A DNA stretch of 12,288 nucleotides from Syntrophomonas sp. UBA4922 (GTDB lineage Bacteria; Bacillota; Syntrophomonadia; Syntrophomonadales; Syntrophomonadaceae), in contig DHBS01000009.1 in the NCBI GenBank assembly GCA_002398825.1, positions 87,955-100,242 of the forward strand, written 5' to 3'. Under the pieces are notes generated by a model. The model did no database searches, was not told the DNA's origin, and saw nothing but the letters and a program-made list of their open reading frames with translations. The translations under genes and the position numbers were made by a program. Shown here in pieces: positions 1 to 9,500 of the stretch (positions within the stretch are counted from its first letter, which is position 1; every line of letters starts with the position of its first letter).

Positions 1-1747
1 TCCAGATCTTGTTGGCAAAGTTCCTGGTGTTCTCTACTTTCTCCCAGTTGAAGCGCACATCATTGCCTGGAGTAACCCCGGTAGTCAAAGAGAAACGCAG
101 GGTGTCGGCCCCGTATTTCTCGATCACCTCGATGGGATCGATGCCGTTATCCAGGGACTTGCTCATCTTGCGCCCCAGGCCGTCCAGAACCAGACCGTGA
201 ATATTTACGACCGAGAAAGGCGTTTGTCCGGTGTGCTCAATCCCGGAAAAAATCATCCTGGCCACCCAGAAGAAGATGATGTCCCTGCCGCTGACCAGCA
301 CGCTGGTCGGATAATAAAAGTCCAGATCAGTAGTTTTTTCGGGCCAGCCCAGGGTGGAAAACGGCCACAAGGCGCTGGAAAACCAGGTGTCCAGAACATC
401 TTCGTCCTGCACCAGGTTGGAGGATTGGCATTTTGGGCAGTCTGCCGGATCAGTCCGGCTGCAGATCACCTCGCCACAGTCCTGGCAGTACCACACCGGG
501 ATGCGGTGCCCCCACCACAGCTGACGGCTGATGCACCAGTCACGGATGTTCTCCATCCAATTCGTGTAGATGCGGGTAAAGCGTTCCGGCACAAAGCGGG
601 TCTCACCGGCCAATACCCTTTGAATAGCCGGTTCGGCCAGAGGCTTCATTTTAACAAACCACTGCGTAGAGATGAGCGGCTCGATGATAGTATCACAGCG
701 CTGGCAATGCCCCACCGCATGCTGATGATCTTCGATTTTCAAGAGAAAGCCTCCCCGGGTCAGGTCTTCCACCACCCGCCGGCGGCATTCATTACGGCTC
801 AAGCCCTGGTAGGCCCCGGCATTCTCATTCATGATGCCATGGTCGTCCATGACTGCGATTTGGGCCAGGTCATGGCGCAGCCCCATTTCGAAATCGTTGG
901 GATCGTGGGCCGGAGTAACCTTTACCGCGCCGGTTCCAAATTCGCGGTCAACATAACTGTCCGCCACCACCGGGATCAATCTTCCCATCAACGGCAATAC
1001 CACCTGACGGCCTATCATATGTTGATAGCGGCTGTCTTCGGGGTGAACCGCCACCCCGCTGTCACCCAGCATGGTCTCCGGTCTGGTAGTAGCCACCACT
1101 ATATAATCATCGCTGTCCTGAAGGGGATATTTAATGTACCACAGCTTGCCGGCCGTGTCTTCATGCTCGACTTCTATATCTGAAATGGCGGTGTGGCAGC
1201 GGGGACACCAGTTGACAATGTAATCCCCTTTATAAATCAGGCCTTTTTCGAAAAGACTTACAAAAACTTCGCGCACCGCCCGGGAGCAGCCTTCATCCAT
1301 GGTGAAGCGTTCCCTGCTCCAGTCGCAGGAAGCCCCCATCAGCCTCAACTGGCTGGTGATGCGGCTGCCGTACAGGTGCTTCCATTCCCACACTTTTTCC
1401 AGGAAGCCTTCACGCCCCAGGTCGTGTTTGGAAATGCCTTGCCGGGCCAGGGACTCTTCAACCCGGGCCTGGGTGGCGATACCGGCATGGTCGGTCCCGG
1501 GTACCCAGAGAGCGTTGTAACCCTGCATGCGGCGCCACCGGGTCAGGATGTCCTGAGGGGTGATATCCATGGCATGCCCGAGATGCAGGGCACCGGTGAC
1601 ATTGGGAGGCGGCATTACGATGGAAAACGGCTTTTGGCTATAATCAGGCTCGGGGGTAAAATAGCCCTGTTCTTCCCAATGTGAGTACCATTTCTTTTCC
1701 ACCGCTTCGGGATTGTACACACTTGGCATATCATGACCGGTCGACAT
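1..1747 (-). CDS. valS: Valyl-tRNA synthetase, C-terminally truncated by the window edge
   Basis: Class I aminoacyl-tRNA synthetase that charges tRNA-Val in the cytoplasm and edits mischarged threonine. I translated the minus strand across the whole interval and found 582 codons with no stop or frameshift. Visible landmarks are HLGH at residues 55-58, GTDHAGIATQ at 84-93, the editing-domain motif TTRPETMLGD at 220-229, and KMSKS at 527-531. Cysteine pairs C181/C184, C348/C351 and a C421-x2-C424...C437-x2-C440 knuckle are also present. The spacing from HLGH to KMSKS fits bacterial ValS of about 880 residues, so roughly the last 300 residues (end of the anticodon-binding domain and the C-terminal coiled coil) lie beyond the left edge. 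The ATG at 1745-1747 is chosen because GGAGGAGGT precedes it by 6 nt. IleS and LeuS were considered; the motif set and the N-terminal sequence fit ValS. Confidence 0.97.
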   Translation of the reverse strand, partial: MSTGHDMPSVYNPEAVEKKWYSHWEEQGYFTPEPDYSQKPFSIVMPPPNVTGALHLGHAMDITPQDILTRWRRMQGYNALWVPGTDHAGIATQARVEESLARQGISKHDLGREGFLEKVWEWKHLYGSRITSQLRLMGASCDWSRERFTMDEGCSRAVREVFVSLFEKGLIYKGDYIVNWCPRCHTAISDIEVEHEDTAGKLWYIKYPLQDSDDYIVVATTRPETMLGDSGVAVHPEDSRYQHMIGRQVVLPLMGRLIPVVADSYVDREFGTGAVKVTPAHDPNDFEMGLRHDLAQIAVMDDHGIMNENAGAYQGLSRNECRRRVVEDLTRGGFLLKIEDHQHAVGHCQRCDTIIEPLISTQWFVKMKPLAEPAIQRVLAGETRFVPERFTRIYTNWMENIRDWCISRQLWWGHRIPVWYCQDCGEVICSRTDPADCPKCQSSNLVQDEDVLDTWFSSALWPFSTLGWPEKTTDLDFYYPTSVLVSGRDIIFFWVARMIFSGIEHTGQTPFSVVNIHGLVLDGLGRKMSKSLDNGIDPIEVIEKYGADTLRFSLTTGVTPGNDVRFNWEKVENTRNFANKIW

Positions 1748-1753
1748 ATGATG

Positions 1754-1762
1754 ACCTCCTCC
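1754..1762 (-). promoter_or_regulatory. Ribosome binding site of valS
   Basis: GGAGGAGGT on the minus strand, six bases before the ATG at 1745-1747. It is a near-perfect anti-Shine-Dalgarno match and fixes the start of valS. Confidence 0.85.
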
Positions 1763-1812
1763 GTTCTCTATCACCATGCTTAAAACGCTGGTTCTTGAAC
1801 TATATATTGTCA

Positions 1813-1842
1813 ATTTTACTGAATATAGCCCCCGCTGCGCAA
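1813..1842 (-). promoter_or_regulatory. Possible sigma-A promoter of valS
   Basis: On the minus strand TTGCGC (1842-1837) and TAAAAT (1818-1813) are separated by 18 bases. The -10 matches 5 of 6 consensus bases but the -35 only 3 of 6. An alternative pair is TTGGGT (1917-1912) and TATAAA (1893-1888), also 18 apart. A perfect TTGACA at 1813-1808 has no good -10 at usable spacing. None is decisive. Confidence 0.25.
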
Positions 1843-1848
1843 GCTATA
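1824..1848. repeat. Inverted repeat upstream of valS, possible operator
   Basis: Perfect arms TATAGC (1824-1829) and GCTATA (1843-1848) are separated by 13 GC-rich bases. The spacing is near one helical turn centre to centre (19 bp), as for a dimeric repressor site. It overlaps the candidate valS promoter at 1813-1842. Six-base arms can arise by chance, so the operator reading is only a suggestion. Confidence 0.25.
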
Positions 1849-2005
1849 CCGCAAAATCATGGAAAAACGGCATTATTCCAATACATTTTTATACGATTAT
1901 GTCCTTAACAGACCCAACCTAGACTTTTGGCTCACAGTATGATGAAATCCGGCCATTGGTGACTTACAAACGCCGTTGTGATAAGCTAAACTGAGCAAAA
2001 TCCTT

Positions 2006-2013
2006 AGGGGGGA
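2006..2013 (+). promoter_or_regulatory. Ribosome binding site that supports a TTG start
   Basis: AGGGGGGA lies eight bases before the TTG at 2022-2024. No in-frame ATG or GTG lies between this site and the SEC-C motif, so it decides the unusual TTG start of the downstream gene. Confidence 0.65.
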
Positions 2014-2021
2014 CATCATCC

Positions 2022-3293
2022 TTGGCGAAACACAAAATCGGCCGCAACGCCCCCTGCCCTTGCGGCAGCGGTAAAAAGTACAAGCATTGCTGTGGCCCGG
2101 TGGCGGAAATCACTACTGTCTCGATAGATCCCTTTATCCGCTACAGCGGCATCATGACAGCTTTAAAACTCAAATTGGATCAAGCCAACCAGCACGATAT
2201 CCGCAGGCATCGCCGCAGCCTGCAGAGCCGCTTTGTTCGTTTTGCCGCAGACCAGTATCTGCCCCGCGAACATGAGACCTTGTTCTCCGACTGGCTGTGG
2301 TTTGATGTGGCGGGCGACTCCGGAGGCAGCATCGGAGAGGCTTATTTGCTGGAAAACGGAGCATACCTTGATACAGCCTCCCGCAATTGTTTGGAGGCCT
2401 TGAATCGATCAAGATTGGGAATTTATGAAGCCATCGGTTCATCTCATATGCACCTTTTAGTAAGGGACCTGGCCACCGGTCTGGAGCGGGAGGTTCTGCT
2501 TAAAGAAGCCCTGGAGTTCGATAACAGCGAGACTATACTGCTTCTGGGCAGGCTGGCGGAACTGCCGGAGGACAACATCTTTTCGGGAATGGTCTTAATG
2601 GTCCGGGATCAATCCCTGGAAAAATCCTTCTTAACCGAACATATCCAATATTTGTTGAATCTGACCCCGGACGAGGATGCTGAAGAAATATTCAAAGATA
2701 ACGGTGAGATAATTTACGGTATATTCAATCATGCTCAAAATAAAACCATGCTCAAGCTCAATGACATCAGGCTGCTCTATCACCACAGCACCCAGGAGGA
2801 AGCCCTGCAGCGCATCTTGTCCGGTTCTGCGGGCTATAAGATGATCCATCGCAGCCAGGGCTGGCTGTGGCTGGCGGCAGGAGACGGTTCCGGCCCTTAT
2901 GCGCGCCTGGCGGTTGGTCCGGAAATCATTTTAAGCTGTGCAGATTTGCTGGATGAGGTTAACAGCCAGCAAAAAAGCCTAAGCGAACTCTGGCCCGACC
3001 AACCCCTGCAACTCTTCAGCAGTGTGCTCTATCCCGATCCGCCCCCTGCAGAGCTGATACCTTTGTGGTTTATGGTGGTGAAGGATAAGGAGACCGAACG
3101 CTGGCTGGACCTGCCTCATCCCGAGGAGGACCTTACCCCCAGACAGATCCTGGCTCAAGAAGAAGGGAAAGAGTCCCTTGACGCCTTGCTGGCCCGATTT
3201 GAAAAGACGCGGGAAAGTGAGGAGGAAAAAGAGCTGGCGGCTTATATGAGGGAACGCCTGCATACCGATATTCAAACCTCGAAACAGAACTGA
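2022..3293 (+). CDS. SEC-C motif protein of unknown function
   Basis: 423 residues, starting at TTG with a good Shine-Dalgarno eight bases upstream and ending at TGA 3291-3293. The N-terminus carries a complete SEC-C zinc-binding motif with C12, C14, C23 and C24 in the pattern CPCGSGKKYKHCCG. In SecA this motif is C-terminal and binds SecB or ribosomes; in many stand-alone proteins of unknown role it sits at either end. Residues 30-340 are a mixed alpha/beta region I do not recognise. Near the C-terminus LTPRQILAQEEGKESLDALL (residues 374-393) resembles the short helical tail seen in other SEC-C proteins, followed by a charged Glu/Lys-rich end. There is no signal peptide or membrane segment, so it is probably cytoplasmic. 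It diverges from valS and converges on the surface-protein gene, so neighbours give no functional clue. It is not SecA, since no DEAD motor motifs are present. Confidence 0.85.
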   Translation: MAKHKIGRNAPCPCGSGKKYKHCCGPVAEITTVSIDPFIRYSGIMTALKLKLDQANQHDIRRHRRSLQSRFVRFAADQYLPREHETLFSDWLWFDVAGDSGGSIGEAYLLENGAYLDTASRNCLEALNRSRLGIYEAIGSSHMHLLVRDLATGLEREVLLKEALEFDNSETILLLGRLAELPEDNIFSGMVLMVRDQSLEKSFLTEHIQYLLNLTPDEDAEEIFKDNGEIIYGIFNHAQNKTMLKLNDIRLLYHHSTQEEALQRILSGSAGYKMIHRSQGWLWLAAGDGSGPYARLAVGPEIILSCADLLDEVNSQQKSLSELWPDQPLQLFSSVLYPDPPPAELIPLWFMVVKDKETERWLDLPHPEEDLTPRQILAQEEGKESLDALLARFEKTRESEEEKELAAYMRERLHTDIQTSKQN

Positions 3294-3364
3294 TACCAGA
3301 GGCCGGGTCTCTCCTGCACCGCCTGGCGCAGTTCTTCCACCCCGGGGGCAGATTGAGGTCCTTT

Positions 3365-3393
3365 TTAACTCCAGAATTATTATCTGGAGTTAA
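3365..3393 (+). terminator. Stem-loop 3' of the SEC-C gene, possible weak terminator
   Basis: An 11-bp perfect stem, TTAACTCCAGA (3365-3375) with TCTGGAGTTAA (3383-3393), closes a 7-base AT loop. It starts 72 bases after the SEC-C stop. The plus-strand bases that follow (TTAACACC) are only weakly T-rich, so intrinsic termination is uncertain. On the minus strand an A-run follows, which rules out termination in that direction. Confidence 0.4.
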
Positions 3394-3440
3394 TTAACAC
3401 CATTGCAAGTGGTCTGTACCCCACCCGCCGGGTAAACAAG

Positions 3441-3478
3441 GGTCAAGCTCTTAAGCTTTGCAGCTTAAGAGCTTGACC
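3441..3478 (-). terminator. Perfect 17-bp hairpin, likely terminator of the surface-protein gene
   Basis: GGTCAAGCTCTTAAGCT (3441-3457) pairs perfectly with 3462-3478 around a 4-base loop. It lies 24 nt after the TAG at 3503-3505 of the minus-strand gene. Read on the minus strand the stem is followed by CTTGTTTACC, moderately T-rich. On the plus strand no T-run follows directly. It best fits an intrinsic terminator of the giant gene and could also block read-through from the convergent SEC-C gene. Confidence 0.65.
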
Positions 3479-3502
3479 TGAAGCTTGTCAAATATGTTTT
3501 TA

Positions 3503-6500
3503 CTATGCAGCCAGTTGCAGAGCTTTGACAATCACGGTAGCTGCCTCCGCCCGGCTGGCATTATTTTGCGGCCGGAAGGTATTATCCGGATAGCCGTTGA
3601 TTATCTGGTTCTGGCTGGCTGTTGCCACAGCATTGCCGGCCCAGGCGGAAATCTTGTTGCCATCGGCAAAGGCTTTGCCTTCCTTAACCTCGGCCAGTTT
3701 AGCCGCCTTAACCACCATTACCGCCATCTGTTCCCGGGTAATGGAATCATCCGGACCAAAGCTGGTATCGCTATAGCCGTTTACTATCCCGTAGGCCGCT
3801 GCGGTAGCTATGGCATCTTGTGCCCAGTGCCCGGCAGTGTCGTTAAAGACTTTACCCTGCTTCTGTTCCAGCTGCAAGGCCTTGACCAGAATACTGGCAA
3901 ACTCTGCCCGGCTGATTCCCTGATCGGGCTTAAAGGTGCCATCCGGATATCCCCCGATAGCTCCCAGGGATATTAATTCGGCAATAGCCGGCTGAGCCCA
4001 GTGCTCTTGAATATCACTCAGGTTTACCAGCTCACCGGGGCTAAGCGGCAGGCTGGCCTGCGCCTTTTCAACAGCTATGATCGCCAACTTGGTAAAGTGC
4101 TTGATCTCGCCGCTCACTGTAGCTGCTGCCAGGTCGACCTTGATATTATCCAAGGCGATCCATCGGTTTTCCTCTTCGTTCAGATAACAGATGATAAGGT
4201 CATATTTGTTGGTATCTACTTTGGACTTATCGAAGGTAAGGGTAATGGTAACCGCTTTGTCGAAGTTCCCGTCCTGATCTTTGGTAATTTCTATTACATC
4301 ACTGGCCAGTATGCTCTTAGCGGCCATAGGCAGATCGGAAACATCAGTTATTTTCTGTACTGCCACTTTGATGCTCTGATTAAAGGATGCCGCAGGAATT
4401 AAAATCATTGCGCCATACTCATTTATGGTTCCTCCGTCTGTACCGATCTCCTGTTCAGCTGACGGGCCGGCTCCCCCGGCTGCGGATGCGGTTCCAGTAG
4501 TGGTGAATTCAAAGGATTGTATAGCGCCTAAAGTACCACCGTTATTCGCCTCAAAATCTGCGGCTAATTCAACTACATAAATCGTACCGGATTTCAAATT
4601 ATCAAACATGAGTTCAAGCCGGCGGATCTTAACCGCATCGTCTCCCTGGCCTTGTTTGATGTAATTGTAATCCGAGTATTGGACCTCGCTGCCGGTATTT
4701 TTTTCATAGACCTTGATTTTGCTTAAATTACTGTTCAAGGTTCTATCAATACCACTATCGAAGTCAAACTGCAAAAGGGTATCTGTCGGCGAAAGTTTGG
4801 CTTTATTGAAGCTGACGTTCAAGCCTCCGGAAGTCCCGCTTCCTGAGCCGTCGCCGCCTCCGCCGCCGCCATCATTTCCGGCCGCACTTTGTTCATAAGC
4901 AGCAAATAAGGTAAAGTGCTTGGTCCAGATGACAAGATCCTGACCGTCGTCAACTTTGCCGTCTTCTCCCGCGGGAAGGTTGGCATCCGCCCAGGCCTGG
5001 CTGTTTGTAGCACAGACATTGGTTATGGGAGTAAAGGTTCCGTTTCTGAAGTAACCGACATCCTTGCCGGCTTGGCCGGGAATGACCAGCTTGACCGCCT
5101 GGCTGAATGTAAGCGGCACATCGCCAAAGCCTACCTCAATTACTGCTTTTACCGTAGCGGTTTTGTCCGCATCCGGGGTAACGGTAACACTATCGTTGGC
5201 CCGCACAGTGGGGACATTGATGGTTCCATCCCATCCCTCAGGAGCGCTGACGGTTGTCCCGGCCGGGATTTCCACCTGCACCGGAGCAGCATCGATAGAA
5301 GTATCGGCAGTAATGGTCAAGGCCGGTAAAGCCCCGGTCTGGACCTCACCACCGGCCGGTGCATTCAGCAACCCCCCGACATTGATGGTGGCATTATTTA
5401 TACCTTCTGGGATCGTTACCGTAGTTGCTGGAGTAGTGCCGGCTACCGCTAAGTTTTTGTTGCCTTCGTCTACAGTTACACTTGATCCGGTGATCACCTT
5501 ATGCATTTTTTGAGTGACTCCGGTGTCACTGTATCCTGTGGCTTTAACTACTATTTCATAATCCCTGGCCTCAGTGAACAACCCGGCGCCAATGGTGATC
5601 TTGCCTGCGCTTACACTATACTGGCCGCTTATGGAACTGCCGTCGATGGTTACATCGGAGATAGCATTCCTCCAGGCCGCCTCATCAATGAATGTGATGT
5701 CGACCGGATTGCCCACGTGATTGTCACTTGCGTCTTTTTTCAAAGTCGGTGGATTGGTCAGAGCCTCTCCGATCTGAGTGCTGAAGCTCTCCACTAATCC
5801 CCCATCGACCGATTTTAACTGTTTGGCCGGATCAGCGCTCTTCGTGTAACTGATAGTTACATTATTAGCGCCAGTGGCCTTGGTGCTTAACACCAGTTTG
5901 ATTTTCTCCACCGTGTTGGTTGTCTCTACCCCGCTTACGGCGACCGCAGCACCGTCAACGGTTACCGTAAACTGCCCCTGAGTGCCGGCAGGATCTGCCA
6001 TCTCTTTGTCAAAAGTAAGGCTCAGATCTCCTTTACTGGTTATTTCGCCCGATAGCAGTTTTGGCGCCGGCACCGGAGCAGGAGCGCTATTGATTGTCTG
6101 GGTGATGCTGGCGTCAGCATAGCCGGTTGCTTTTACAATGATGACATAGTCTTTGGCTTCGTCAAACACCCCGGCATCAATGGTGATCTTGCCTGCACTT
6201 ACACTATATTGGCCGCTTATGGAACCGCCGTCGATGGTTACATCGGAGATGGCATTCCTCCATGCCGCGTCATCAATGAATGTAATATCGACCAGATTGC
6301 CCACCAAGTTACCACTGGTATCTGCTTGCAAAACCGGTGGGTTGGCCGGATCGCCTGCTGAATTTTTGCTGATGGTTTGTGTCACATACACATCCGGATA
6401 ACCGGTAGACCTGATCAGCAAATCATAATCTTTATCCTCGGTGAAGGCGCCAGCGCCAATTTGAATATGGCCCGGGCTTACTGTGCACTTGTCGAATACA

Positions 6501-9500
6501 GAGATGCCGTCACGATCATAATCTCCGCCAATTTGAACGTCACTGATGGCATTCAGCCATTTGTCGCTTCCATTCAGGTAAATGTCTAACGGAGATCCGA
6601 TCTGTCCGTTCATGGTTCCCTGAGCAGGAGTTCTAACCGTTATACTTGGTCCATAGGTGCTCGCGTTGTCCACTATTTCCAATTTAAAGGTGTAGTCATG
6701 ATTCTCAAGCAGTCCGGTAACCGTATATCTAACATCTCCGCTCGATACAGTGGCCACCTGCTCGCCGTTGCGTAAAATTCTAATCTGAGCATTGGTGGTG
6801 GGAGGTCCAATTATAGTAGGCATTTTCCAGTTCAGGGTCATGCTGTCACTCTGAAGATTGGTCACCGCCAGCCAGTCAGAACCCAGCGCCCAGTTGGTTG
6901 GCTCACCGGAAGTGGTTTTTACCGTAATACTGGGGCCAGGACTTTCTGCTCCCAGTGTGTCTTGGGCGTAGATCTGGAAGGTATACTCGGTATTCGGCTG
7001 CAGATGTTTTTGGTCGATATAAACCACAGCATTGCTCGGGTTGTTTGCTTTAGTCCAGTATACTGTCCATTTACCATCATAGTACACTTTATACAAACGG
7101 ACCCCTTGTTCATCCGTGGCCGGGTTCCAGTTCAAAATCACACTGGTGGGGCCGACCTCGGTAACGCTTACCTGGCTGCCCTCCGGCCAAACCGGAGCGG
7201 TGTTTTCAGTTGTTGTAACATCAACACTTGGACCGTCCAGGCTCCATTTGCCCTGGGCATTCCCGGCTTCAACCTTGAATTGGTATATTATCCCTGGCAA
7301 CAGTCTGGTAACACGGCAGCTTGTATCTGTCCCAGGGACTTCCGCTACAAGATTAGCCCCCTGGTACACCCTGTATCCCGTTACCGCAACCGGATCGCCG
7401 GCTCCGCTCCAGGAGAGAGTAAGTTCGCTTTCATCAATTTCGCTGGCTGTCAGGCCGCCATCCACCCAAGTGGGGGCAGCAGTTAAACCGGTTAGCTCAT
7501 CCTTATCCGCCTGGTACCAGACCACCGGGTTGAAGAGACTGTCATAATTCTTAACCAAAACTACCGGCCCGGAACCCGGTGTCAGCTCATTGCTCTCCAG
7601 CAAAGCTATACCGGCCCTTTCAGCAGCGTCCTGGTTATTGATCAGTACATCATTAACTTTACTATTGGCTGAAGTCCGGGTCTGCACTAATATACCGTTG
7701 TCACAATTGCTTATTTTATTACCCTCCAGAGTTGCAGTTCGTCCATAGGGTATTAAAAATCCCGCCGAAGGGCCGCTGCTGGTATTTCCCTGGAATCCGG
7801 TGATTATGTTATTTATAGCCAACAATTCCCCGTTTGTATTATAGCTCACCGCATATCCGGGTTTACCGGCACCGTCGAAGGTGCAGCTCTCAATCCTGAT
7901 GCCCGGGGAATACGAGTTATTAGATTGTTGAATACTTACGGGAGCAACTTTGGTAGGGCCAAAACGGCAATTGGTAAGCCACAAGCTGCCGCCATTGACT
8001 AGTACGTAGCTATCCAGGGCTTCTCCGCCCTTAAATTCTACGTTCTCAAACCTAAATCCGCTCCCCCCGTGCGCTATAGCCATGGCATCGTATGAGGCTC
8101 CGGTAGCGTCAATAACGCCATTTTTGATAATAGCGTTTACACCATCCTTATAAACTCCCGAATTAAGGTAACAGTCCTGGAAAACGAGAGTCTTCCCTTT
8201 TAAGTCTAGAGTATTGTCGGGGAGGCTTTCTTCAAAAGGTGTCAACATAACAATCTTTTGAATATTATCCTTGTTTAAAGCCGTCCAGAATTCGTACGCG
8301 GTATCCCGAACACCATTATGACCGTCTTTCATGCGAACAGGCATTACCCCGCCTTCCCAGGGTTCCCAGCTCACATTTATCTTCCAGGATGCAGTGGCAG
8401 TGCCTCCCTGACGATTAATCGTCGCGGTCAGGGTAACTTCTCTGTCCAGACCATCGGCAGGTTTGACCACTATAACATTGTAACCGGGCAGGGTTCTAAT
8501 TACTTCCGGATCGCTGGAAGACCAAGTTATCCCGACACCAGGCCAAGAACTGTAAGTGTTGGGCAGTTGGAAATCGGTCACCACATGATCAAAACTGTCC
8601 CCGGGAGCAAAAGTTATAGGCAGCGTCCCATCCAGTAATTGTTGTTTTACCTTTTCAACTACACTGGCATCATCCTCAAATAATACCATTAAATCTCCTG
8701 CAGGTTTCATTGGTTCACCGGCTCCGACACCGACATTGGTGTGCCAGGTCCAGTTGCCCATGCGGTCATAGGCTTTTAAGTTGTAGGCGTAGGTCTGACC
8801 GACCTGCAAGGCGGGGTCGGCATCAGTATAGTGATAGGTCCCGCCGGAACTATCCGCTAGATCGATCAGGCCGATCATATTGCCATCCCGGTAAATCTCG
8901 ATTTTGGAGAGCGCATCAGTATCATGAGCCTGTATTTGTGGGAAAGTAATTGTTTTGTTTTGAATGTCAACTATAGCTCCACCGGTAAACGTGGCAGGAC
9001 CGGGCAGCCAGTTGTCGTAAAATACCTGGTAGATAAAGCTTCCGCCCGTTTCCGGCACATCGGCAGCCGCCACACTGATAATATGCTTATCTGCCTGGCT
9101 CCGATCCGGTACCAGGTATTGAATTACCCAGGCACTGGGGTTCGATTTGTCAGCAGTGGCGTCACCTGATTTATCTACAACGTAAACCGACACCTGGTCG
9201 ATATTAAGCGCGGGATCAACCGGGAAAGAGAGGGTCGCATTTTTGGCATCACCAGACCCCTGGAGATAGACCTCATAGGCATACCCTACCGGGAATATTT
9301 TATATCTCATTTCCGCTGGAAGAGTTGTTCGTTTTATACCGGTCTGGTTGTTTCCTGTTGAGTCTAAACCATCGGGATAAACGGTAACATTGTCATCAAA
9401 ACAAAGAGCTGCACCATTTTCCATTTCCACTTTGTTTCCGTCGACAGCTATAAAGACAGTCTGGCTGACAACCGTACCAGAGCCGCCCATTGCCCGTACT

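Larger units (their letters stand above)
1748..2021. other. Divergent intergenic region between valS and the SEC-C gene
   Basis: 274 bases, AT-richer than the flanking genes, between two divergently transcribed genes. It should hold promoters for both. I see no reading frame worth calling and no T-box core (AGGGTGGNACCGCG or its complement), although many Firmicutes valS genes carry one. A six-base inverted repeat lies at 1824-1848. I found no convincing promoter for the plus-strand gene. Confidence 0.7.
3294..3502. other. Convergent intergenic region with two stem-loops
   Basis: 209 bases between the 3' ends of the SEC-C gene and the giant surface-protein gene. It contains two stem-loops, described separately, and no gene. 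A roughly 30-codon open stretch on the minus strand between 3280 and 3360 lacks a start and ends soon in a stop; I do not call it. Confidence 0.8.

Noticed and set aside
197..1684. Long plus-strand open frames opposite valS
   Set aside because: They are antisense shadows of valS, which has all class I motifs and a strong ribosome site; their translations have no family character.
1748..2021. T-box riboswitch upstream of valS
   Set aside because: Neither the AGGGTGGNACCGCG core nor its complement occurs, and there is no terminator/antiterminator pair with a T-run before the ribosome site.
3280..3360. Minus-strand stretch reading like PGVEELRQAVQERPGLW, a possible gene remnant
   Set aside because: It is only about 30 codons, bounded by TAA upstream and TGA downstream, with no start and no family I recognise. 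It is too short to call a pseudogene.
3485..5797. Several plus-strand open frames of 130-165 codons opposite the surface-protein gene
   Set aside because: They lie antisense to clear SLH, ZU5-like and HID coding sequence, lack good ribosome sites, and encode no recognisable protein.
5499..6598. CRISPR-like or mobile-element explanation for the repeated DNA
   Set aside because: Repeats are in frame, encode HID domains, and are separated by a coding SwmB repeat; there are no short regular repeats with unique spacers, no terminal inverted repeats and no transposase.
6962..7547. Plus-strand open frames of 143-174 codons opposite the Fn3 array
   Set aside because: The minus-strand Fn3 reading explains this DNA fully, and the two plus-strand frames overlap each other.
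7515..8350. Pectate lyase or other polysaccharide-degrading enzyme in the beta-helix
   Set aside because: The ladder pattern fits the fold, but I see no lyase or glycosidase active-site signature, and the fold is common in non-catalytic adhesins.
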